Shown here: positions 58,082 through 64,000 of the stretch, one piece after another
Layout: each line of letters opens with the position of its first letter
How positions within the stretch are numbered: position 1 is the stretch's first letter
Assembly (NCBI RefSeq): GCF_024494355.1
Contig: NZ_JAKNQY010000002.1
Coordinates: 186,001-250,000 of the forward strand
Source of the DNA: Pseudomonas sp. Q11
GTDB taxonomy: Bacteria; Pseudomonadota; Gammaproteobacteria; Pseudomonadales; Pseudomonadaceae
Reading direction: 5' to 3'
Length of the DNA stretch: 64,000 bases
Translations under genes and position numbers: made by a program
Notes under the pieces: model-generated
Databases searched by the model: none
The model's input: only the letters and a program-made list of their open reading frames with translations
Told to the model about the DNA's origin: nothing

Positions 58082-59542
58082 TTAGTCAAAGCCCACAATC
58101 GCCTTGATCTCCAGATACTCCTCGAACCCGTGAACCCCGTACTCACGGCCATTGCCCGAACGCTTGTAGCCACCGAACGGTGCCATCGGGTTCCACGCCG
58201 GGTAGTTCAACAGCACTTGCCCTGCGCGGATACGCGACGCAACGGCGCGCGCAAGCTCAAGATCCTGGCCCTGGACATGCGCGCCCAGCCCATAGACGGT
58301 GTCGTTGGCAATGGCGATGGCTTCATCCACCGTGTCATAGGGGATGATGCACAGCACCGGGCCGAAGATTTCTTCCTGGGCGATGCGCATGGCGCTGTCC
58401 ACCTGGGAGAACACAGTCGGGCGCGTGTAGAAGCCTTTTTCAAAGCCCTGCACGCGTCCCGGTCCGCCGCACAGCAGTTTTGCGCCCTCGTTCAGGCCCA
58501 CTTCGATCATGGCCTGCACGCGCTTGAACTGGGCTTGATTGGCGATGGGACCGAGGATGGTTTCTTCCGATTGCGGATCACCGACGATGATCGCATTGGC
58601 GGTGGCGGCAGCCAGGGCTTCGACCTGGGCCAATCGGTTCCTTGGCACGATCATGCGGGTCGGTGCGCTGCACGATTGGCCGACATTGCGAAACGCCGAC
58701 ATCACCCCCGGTGGCACGGCTTTGTCGAAGTCGGCGTCTGGCAGCAGCACATTCGGCGACTTGCCGCCCAACTCCTGGGTCACGCGTTTTACCGTCGGGG
58801 CGGCCGCCTGGGCCACCAGCGCGCCCGCGCGGTTCGAGCCGGTGATCGAGATCATGTCGATATCGGGATGCGCCGCTATCGCCGCACCGACCTCGGCACC
58901 GCTGCCGTTCACCAGGTTGAAGACGCCGGGAGGAAGACCCGCGTCATGCACCAGTTGCGCGAAGAACAGGGCGCTCAGGGGTGACAGTTCGCTGGGTTTG
59001 AGAACGACCGTGCAGCCCGCCGCAATGGCCGGAGCGACTTTTGCGGTGATCTGATACAGCGGCCAGTTCCACGGCGTAATTAGGCCGCAGACGCCGATGG
59101 GTTCGCGGGTAATGGCGGTGCCGCCTTCGACCTTCTGGAAACAATAGCTGGACAGCACATCACGGGCCACGCGCACGTGTTCGGCGGCCAGTGGCACTTG
59201 CATCGCCCGGGCAAAACCGATGGCCGCGCCCATTTCCAGAGAGAGTGCCTGGGCCAGCGCCTCCTTTCGTTCAAGGATCAGTTCATGGATTCTGCCGATC
59301 ACCAGCGCGCGCGAGGCTGGCGAAGTCGAGGACCAGCCGGGGAAGGCCGCACGCGCCGCCGCGACCGCCCGATCAACATCCTCGCACGAGCCTTGGGCGA
59401 CTTGGGCAACCACCTCTTCGGTGGCCGGGTTGATCACCGGCAACGTTGCCTCACGGGCCGGGGACGACCAGTCACCATTGATATAAAGCTGTCTGGTTGT
59501 GTGCGGGTCGAGGGTGTAGCTGTTCGAAGATCGGGTTGTCAT
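58082..59542 (-). CDS. NAD(P)-dependent aldehyde dehydrogenase
   Basis: 486 residues. Catalytic Cys291 in FRNVGQSCSAPTRM, general base Glu257 in VTQELGGKSPNVL, the cofactor loops GLITPWNWPLYQITAKVAPA and ISITGSNRAGALVAQAA, and the C-terminal PFGGYKRSGNGREYG. It turns an aldehyde into the acid. It ends 15 nt from the convergent GFA gene. The neighbouring FAD amine-oxidase-like gene could supply an aldehyde such as from polyamine breakdown, which is inference. GGGAG precedes ATG 59542. Confidence 0.93.
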   Translation of the reverse strand: MTTRSSNSYTLDPHTTRQLYINGDWSSPAREATLPVINPATEEVVAQVAQGSCEDVDRAVAAARAAFPGWSSTSPASRALVIGRIHELILERKEALAQALSLEMGAAIGFARAMQVPLAAEHVRVARDVLSSYCFQKVEGGTAITREPIGVCGLITPWNWPLYQITAKVAPAIAAGCTVVLKPSELSPLSALFFAQLVHDAGLPPGVFNLVNGSGAEVGAAIAAHPDIDMISITGSNRAGALVAQAAAPTVKRVTQELGGKSPNVLLPDADFDKAVPPGVMSAFRNVGQSCSAPTRMIVPRNRLAQVEALAAATANAIIVGDPQSEETILGPIANQAQFKRVQAMIEVGLNEGAKLLCGGPGRVQGFEKGFYTRPTVFSQVDSAMRIAQEEIFGPVLCIIPYDTVDEAIAIANDTVYGLGAHVQGQDLELARAVASRIRAGQVLLNYPAWNPMAPFGGYKRSGNGREYGVHGFEEYLEIKAIVGFD

Positions 59543-59866
59543 CCAACGGGCTCCCTTAGAGCGTTTTATGGCATCGCCGGCAGCAGATCGTTATGCCGTG
59601 TCTGCCCAATAAGCTAACAAAGCGGCCCTGATGAAATGTGCCGTTCTTGACCTTGGCAAAGGAGAATCTGCTGTATCTGGCGCGCTAACTTGGCAAAAAC
59701 GTAGCGGCACCGGTTTCAGAGTTTGGCCCTCGGCTTCGGACAAGCTTTCCAGTGCCGGCGACGCTGGCCGATTTAGGGTTTGCCAGGGCCGTTGTCGCGC
59801 AAAATTCGCAGCGCACGGGTGCAGGCGTTGGTGAGTTTTCTTGAGGCTGAGTTGAAAGCCTGAAGC

Positions 59867-59959
59867 CATCGCGAGCAGGCTCGCTCCCACAATGAATCTG
59901 TGGCGAACACAAAGATGGCTGCCCCATCAAAACCCTGTGGGGGCGAGCCTGCTCGCGAT
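59867..59959. repeat. REP doublet in a 751-bp intergenic region
   Basis: CATCGCGAGCAGGCTCGCTC (from 59867) and TGTGGGGGCGAGCCTGCTCG (from about 59935), inverted. The 751-bp gap 59543-60293 between the divergent aldehyde dehydrogenase and haloacid dehalogenase genes contains only this pair, a possible remnant-like minus-strand frame (59591-59890) and AT-richer sequence near 60150-60210 that should hold the dehalogenase promoter. Confidence 0.8.
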
Positions 59960-60293
59960 GGCGGCGGCCCATTCAACACAGATGCTGAAACTGCCCGCCC
60001 CAGGCGTAGATTCTGCCGCAAAGCGGCCTTCACAGCGTCGCCGCATGCACCATAACTGTCCGCAAACCCACAGAAACACGGGTGCAACGCCCGCGTCTGG
60101 AGCATCCCGCAAAGTCTGCTGGGCGAGCCCTGAAAAACGGTGGTTTGTACCAAACGGCCGGTATTTTTAACCGTTTATCCACGGTCTCATGGTGTTGTAA
60201 TGAAAATGTGATGCAGCGTTGTACCGATGCTTCACGAACGGCATCAATGGTTGCCTCGGCATTGCCTTCAACAACAAATTCAGGACCGCACTC

Positions 60294-60962
60294 ATGAGCT
60301 TTCTTCGACCCAAGTACATCACCTTCGACTGCTACGGCACGTTGACCAACTTCCAGATGGGCAGCATGACCCGCGAGCTGTTCGCCGATCGTGTCGATGC
60401 CGGGCAGATGGACCAGTTCGTCAAGGATTTCTCCGCTTATCGTCTGGATCAGGTGATGGGCGAGTGGCGGCCCTATGATGAAATCATCAAGACGTCCCTG
60501 ATGCGGGTCTGCAAGCGCTGGGGTGTCGAATATCGGGGCGAAGGCCAGCTCTATTACGACGCCGTGCCAACGTGGGGCCCTCACGCCGATGTACCGGCGG
60601 GCCTGTCGAAAATCGCCGACAAAATTCCCCTGGTGATTTTTTCCAACGCGATGGACGAACAGATCATGTCCAACGTCGATAAGCTCGGCGCGCCTTTCCA
60701 TAAAGTCTTTACTGCCCAGCAGGCCCAGGCCTACAAGCCGCGCCTGGCCGCCTTCGAATTCATGCTCGATAACCTCGGCTGCGGGCCGGAGGATGTGCTG
60801 CATGTCTCGTCCAGCTTCCGCTACGACCTGATGTCGGCCCACGACATGAAGATCAAGAACAAGGCCTTCGTCGCCCGCGGCCATGAGCAACCGGCGAACG
60901 CTATGTATGGCTACCACCAAATCCCGGACATCGGCGGTTTGGCCGGTCTGGTCGGGCTCTGA
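60294..60962 (+). CDS. Haloacid dehalogenase type II (HAD superfamily)
   Basis: 222 residues. HAD motif I YITFDCYGTLTNFQMG with nucleophile Asp12, motif II PLVIFSNAMDEQ, Lys in AQAYKPRLAAFEFML and a motif III-like LHVSSSFRYDLMSAHDMKIK. It resembles L-2-haloacid dehalogenases and related phosphatases, so the true substrate is open. ATG 60294 (MSFLRPKYITFDC) has AGGA 8 nt upstream; the frame is open to 60219. It is 36 nt upstream of the FAD oxidoreductase gene. Confidence 0.87.
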   Translation: MSFLRPKYITFDCYGTLTNFQMGSMTRELFADRVDAGQMDQFVKDFSAYRLDQVMGEWRPYDEIIKTSLMRVCKRWGVEYRGEGQLYYDAVPTWGPHADVPAGLSKIADKIPLVIFSNAMDEQIMSNVDKLGAPFHKVFTAQQAQAYKPRLAAFEFMLDNLGCGPEDVLHVSSSFRYDLMSAHDMKIKNKAFVARGHEQPANAMYGYHQIPDIGGLAGLVGL

Positions 60963-60998
60963 GTTGAGCGCACTCTTCAAGGTGAAAAGGGGTTAGAC

Positions 60999-62273
60999 AT
61001 GGGCAGTGAGTCTTACTGGCTCGATACCGCACCGGCCTTCACCGGTGCCCAGCTCGGCGGATTGCCCGGGCGGGTAGACGTGGCCATTGTCGGTGGCGGT
61101 TTCACCGGCCTGGCGGCGGCCCGGGCCCTGGCCTTGAAGGGCGCCAGCGTGGCGGTGCTGGAAGCGGGCAGGGTGATTGGCGAAGCGTCGGGGCGCAATG
61201 GCGGTCAGTGCAACACCGGCGTTGCCCAGGACTACGCGTCACTCACCGCCAGCCTCGGCGCCGATAAAGCGCGGGCTTATTACCTGGCTTATGAAAGCGC
61301 CGTACAGAGTGTGGTTTCGCTGGTGGAGCAGGAAGCGATTGCCTGCGATCTGACTCGCCACGGCAAGCTCAAGCTGGCCGCCAAGGCGTTGCACTACGAA
61401 GGGTTGGCACGCACCTGTGAGTTGATCCGCAAGGAAGTCGATGCCGACGTCGAGTTGCTGTCCGCCCAAGAGGTGCGGGCGGAGGTCAATTCGGCCCAGT
61501 TCCACGGTGGCCTGCTGCAGCGCAACGGCGTGCAGATGCATGTCGGGCGCTTCGGTGTCGGCCTGGCCGAGGCGGCGGCCCGTCACGGGGCGTTGGTGTT
61601 CCAGGGCGTGTCGGTGAAGGACTGGAAGGCGCGCACCGGCGGCTATCAGGTCAACACCAGCAAAGGCGCACTGCACGCCTCGCAGATCCTGCTGGCGACC
61701 GGCACCTGTCAGCAGGGTGGATTGGGCTGGTACCGGCGGCGAATCGTACCGGTGGGCAGCTTCGTCATCGCCACCGAAGTGTTGCCCCAGGCGCTGATCG
61801 ACAGCTTGCTGCCGGCGCGTCGCTCCTACGTCACCAGCCGCATGATCGGTAACTACTTTCGCCTGACGCCGGACAACCGGCTGCTGTTTGGCGGTCGGGC
61901 GCGGTTTGCCATGTCCGACAGCGTTTCCGACGCCAAGAGCGGCAAGGTGCTGCAAGCAGCGATGGTGCAGATGTTCCCGCAGTTGGCCCACGTCAGGATC
62001 GACTATTGCTGGGGCGGGCTGGTGGACATGACGTCCGACCGTTTACCCCGGGCCGGCCAGCATGGGGGGGTGTATCACTCCATGGGCTACAGCGGCCACG
62101 GCGTGCAGATGTCGGTGCACATGGGGCAGGTCATGGCCCAGGTCATGGCCGGTGAGGTCGAGGCCAACCCTTGGCGCGAGCTGGATTGGCCGGCCATTCC
62201 CGGGCATTTCGGCAAGCCCTGGTTCCTGCCGCTGGTAGGCGCGTATTACCGCCTGCAGGACTACCTGCACTGA
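60999..62273 (+). CDS. FAD-dependent oxidoreductase (PuuB/OrdL-like, DAO family)
   Basis: 424 residues. The dinucleotide-binding motif is VAIVGGGFTGLAAARALALK (about 28-47), then EASGRNGGQCNTGVAQDY. The C-terminal part has RIDYCWGGLVDMTSDRLPRA and HSMGYSGHGVQMSVHMGQVM, typical of gamma-glutamylputrescine oxidase-like amine oxidases. It would release an aldehyde and H2O2 or reduce a quinone. AAGGGG precedes ATG 60999. The downstream gene is a peptide-ABC binding protein, so the unit probably imports and oxidises an amine or peptide-like compound. Confidence 0.9.
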   Translation: MGSESYWLDTAPAFTGAQLGGLPGRVDVAIVGGGFTGLAAARALALKGASVAVLEAGRVIGEASGRNGGQCNTGVAQDYASLTASLGADKARAYYLAYESAVQSVVSLVEQEAIACDLTRHGKLKLAAKALHYEGLARTCELIRKEVDADVELLSAQEVRAEVNSAQFHGGLLQRNGVQMHVGRFGVGLAEAAARHGALVFQGVSVKDWKARTGGYQVNTSKGALHASQILLATGTCQQGGLGWYRRRIVPVGSFVIATEVLPQALIDSLLPARRSYVTSRMIGNYFRLTPDNRLLFGGRARFAMSDSVSDAKSGKVLQAAMVQMFPQLAHVRIDYCWGGLVDMTSDRLPRAGQHGGVYHSMGYSGHGVQMSVHMGQVMAQVMAGEVEANPWRELDWPAIPGHFGKPWFLPLVGAYYRLQDYLH

Positions 62274-62359
62274 GTTTCATGGCGCTGTTTGGCGTTTCAA
62301 CCACGTTGCGTTAATCGTGCGCAATCGAGCCCTATCATTTTCCGAAAGGTAGAACTGAC

Positions 62360-64000
62360 ATGACTGACAACAAAAATGGCATTGAAGACCAGTTGATCAC
62401 CGGTGCAGAAAGTCTGCGTGTTTTCGAAGGGCTCAATCGCGGCATGTCTCGCCGCAATGCATTGCAGATGCTGGGGTTGGCAGGCGTGGCCGCAGCAGGT
62501 GCCGGCAGCCTGTTCGGCGCCGCCGGCAAACTGTTCGCCGAAGAAGCGGCAAGCCCGGGCAAAGGCAAGCCGGGCGGGCGTATCCGTGTCGCCGGCATCT
62601 CCAGTTCCACCGCCGACACCCTGGACCCGGCCAAAGGCTCATCGTCCACCGACTACGTGCGTCACTACATGTTCTACAACGGCCTGACGCGCTTCGACAG
62701 TCACATGGTGCCGCAACTCGAACTGGCCGAGCGCATCGACACCACCGACGCCACGCTCTGGGTGATTACCCTGCGCAAGGAAGTGACTTTCCACAATGGC
62801 AAGGGGCTGACCGCCGCTGACGTGGTGTTTTCCCTGTTGCGACACAAGGATCCGATCACGGGATCCAAGGTCTTGCCGCTGGCGTCGCAGTTTGCCGAGG
62901 TCAAGGCCAACGGCAGCCATGAAGTACAGATACGCCTGAGTGGTCCGAATGCCGAGCTGCCATCGGTCCTGGCCATCTCCCATCTGTTGATCGTGCCTGA
63001 AGGCACCACCGATTTCAGCCAGGGCATCGGTACCGGTCCGTTCAAGGTCAAGGAATTCAAGCCGGGGGTGCGCTCCATCGGTGCGCGCAATACCAATTAC
63101 TGGAAACCTGGCCTGCCGTACCTGGACGAGATCGAGTTCATCGGCATTCCCGACGAGCCATCGCGGATCAACGCGCTGCTATCGGGCGATGTGCAGATCG
63201 TCAACGAGGTCAACCCGCGCTCGACCACGCGGATCAAGAACAGCGTTGGCCATCGGGTCGTGGACTCGCCGTCGGGTAACTACACTGACTTGATCATTCG
63301 TCAGGACCAGATGCCGGGCCAGAGCCCGGAGTTCACTCAGGCGATGAAGTTGCTGTTGGACCGTGAACAGATCAAGTCGGCAATCTTCCGTGGTTACGCC
63401 AGGGTCGGCAACGACCATCCGATCGCCCCCGGTGCACGGTTCTTCAATGCCGACCTGCCACAGCGGGCCTATGACCCGGAAAAGGCGCGCTTCCTGCTGA
63501 AGAAGGCGGGCATGGAAAGTATCACCATGCCGGTGATGTGCTCGCCGGCTGCCACCGGCTCGGTGGACGTTGCCGTGCTGCTGCAGCAATCGGCCAAGGA
63601 GGCCGGGCTCAAGCTTAATGTCAACCGCTTGCCGAGCGATGGCTACTGGTCCAACCACTGGGCCAAGCACCCGATCAGCTTCGGCAATATCAACCCGCGG
63701 CCCAACGCCGACATGCTGTTCTCGCAGTTCTTCCAGTCCACCGCGCCGTGGAACGAATCGGCCTGGAAGAACCCGCAGTTCGACCAGTTGCTGGTCCAGG
63801 CCCGGGGCGAAACCGACGAGGCCAAGCGCGGCAAGATGTACGCCGACATGCAGACCCTGGTGCATGACCACTGCGGCATCGGCATCCCGGTGTTCATCAG
63901 CAACATCGACGGTGTTGACCAGCGCGTCAAAGGCTATGGCACCAACCCGCTGGGCGGTTTCATGGGCTACATGTTCTCCGAGCAAGTTTGGCTGGACGCC
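62360..64000 (+). CDS. Peptide/opine-type ABC transporter substrate-binding protein, C-terminus outside window
   Basis: 547 codons to the window end, still open. The N-terminus carries a twin-arginine motif (MSRRNALQMLGLAGVAAAGA), starting after about 28 residues, so export by Tat is expected. The SBP_bac_5 domain follows: GGRIRVAGISSSTADTLDPA, VWV-like LWVITLRKEVTFHNGKGLTA, DVVFSLLRHKDP, GTGPFKVKEFKPG, and MKLLLDREQIKSAIFRGYA. It probably works with permease and ATPase genes beyond the edge. AAAGGTAGA lies upstream of ATG 62360. Confidence 0.92.
   Translation, partial: MTDNKNGIEDQLITGAESLRVFEGLNRGMSRRNALQMLGLAGVAAAGAGSLFGAAGKLFAEEAASPGKGKPGGRIRVAGISSSTADTLDPAKGSSSTDYVRHYMFYNGLTRFDSHMVPQLELAERIDTTDATLWVITLRKEVTFHNGKGLTAADVVFSLLRHKDPITGSKVLPLASQFAEVKANGSHEVQIRLSGPNAELPSVLAISHLLIVPEGTTDFSQGIGTGPFKVKEFKPGVRSIGARNTNYWKPGLPYLDEIEFIGIPDEPSRINALLSGDVQIVNEVNPRSTTRIKNSVGHRVVDSPSGNYTDLIIRQDQMPGQSPEFTQAMKLLLDREQIKSAIFRGYARVGNDHPIAPGARFFNADLPQRAYDPEKARFLLKKAGMESITMPVMCSPAATGSVDVAVLLQQSAKEAGLKLNVNRLPSDGYWSNHWAKHPISFGNINPRPNADMLFSQFFQSTAPWNESAWKNPQFDQLLVQARGETDEAKRGKMYADMQTLVHDHCGIGIPVFISNIDGVDQRVKGYGTNPLGGFMGYMFSEQVWLDA

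Noticed and set aside
59591..59890. 99-codon minus-strand ORF in the gap before the haloacid dehalogenase gene
   Set aside because: Its start lies inside a REP element (MGASLLAMASG is REP read as protein), so it is most likely a common false prediction.

Overview
The window looks like chromosome of a fluorescent pseudomonad (Pseudomonas fluorescens group). The sequence shows GC-rich genes with strong G/C third-position bias, and more than ten clusters of short inverted REP elements with the cores GTGGGAGCGAGCCTGCTCGC, GTGGCGAGGGAGCTTGCTCC and GTAGGAGCTGCCGAAGGCTGC, which are typical of this group. From memory, the gene order at 1-29 kb matches the P. aeruginosa PAO1 block around PA2604-PA2633. 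No rRNA, tRNA, CRISPR array, insertion sequence, prophage or integrase was seen.

Core half (1-30 kb). On the minus strand: a secretin-domain protein (cut by the window edge), a GNAT acetyltransferase, the ribosomal oxygenase roxA, purB, hflD, mnmA, a Nudix hydrolase and the monomeric isocitrate dehydrogenase idh. Divergent from idh is the unrelated, AceK-type isocitrate dehydrogenase icd. Next come cspD, then clpS-clpA, infA, bpt and aat: the N-degron adaptor, the unfoldase and both N-degron-tagging transferases in one 5-kb stretch. trxB diverges from a plus-strand run ftsK-lolA-rarA-crcB-serS-cysG. A minus-strand, translationally coupled tusD-tusC-tusB-tusE-ybiB operon follows; its sulfur relay feeds MnmA, encoded 22 kb away in the same window.

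Accessory half (29-64 kb). This is a mosaic of small units: a HTH/DUF6388-like pair, lipoproteins, an isochorismatase-like hydrolase, a TPR-HTH regulator with a beta-propeller protein, a DMT exporter, an orphan soluble histidine kinase, and a Tat-exported SMP-30 lactonase. Then comes a TAXI-type TRAP transporter (binding protein, fused permease, DUF1850 protein). Beside it lies a sugar-type catabolic locus: a LacI repressor divergent from a Gfo/Idh/MocA dehydrogenase, a TIM-barrel isomerase/epimerase and an NHS-type permease. Its control region has a clear sigma70 promoter directly followed by an 18-bp perfect palindrome. Further on are a PL7 alginate lyase without signal peptide, two RidA-family proteins, two LysR-type regulators, an aldo/keto reductase, a KefC-type antiporter, an OmpR/EnvZ-type two-component pair, an MlaA lipoprotein coupled to an unknown 81-residue protein, a GFA-family protein, an aldehyde dehydrogenase, and finally a haloacid dehalogenase, a FAD oxidoreductase and the start of a Tat-type peptide-ABC binding protein (cut by the window end).

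The observations I rate highest are the LacI promoter/operator and its uncharacterised catabolic set, a 30-codon in-frame remnant of kefF directly upstream of kefC, the TPR-HTH/propeller module, and several inverted repeats that are candidate operators or structured leaders. All functional calls come from reading motifs and recalled family knowledge; no database search was run.
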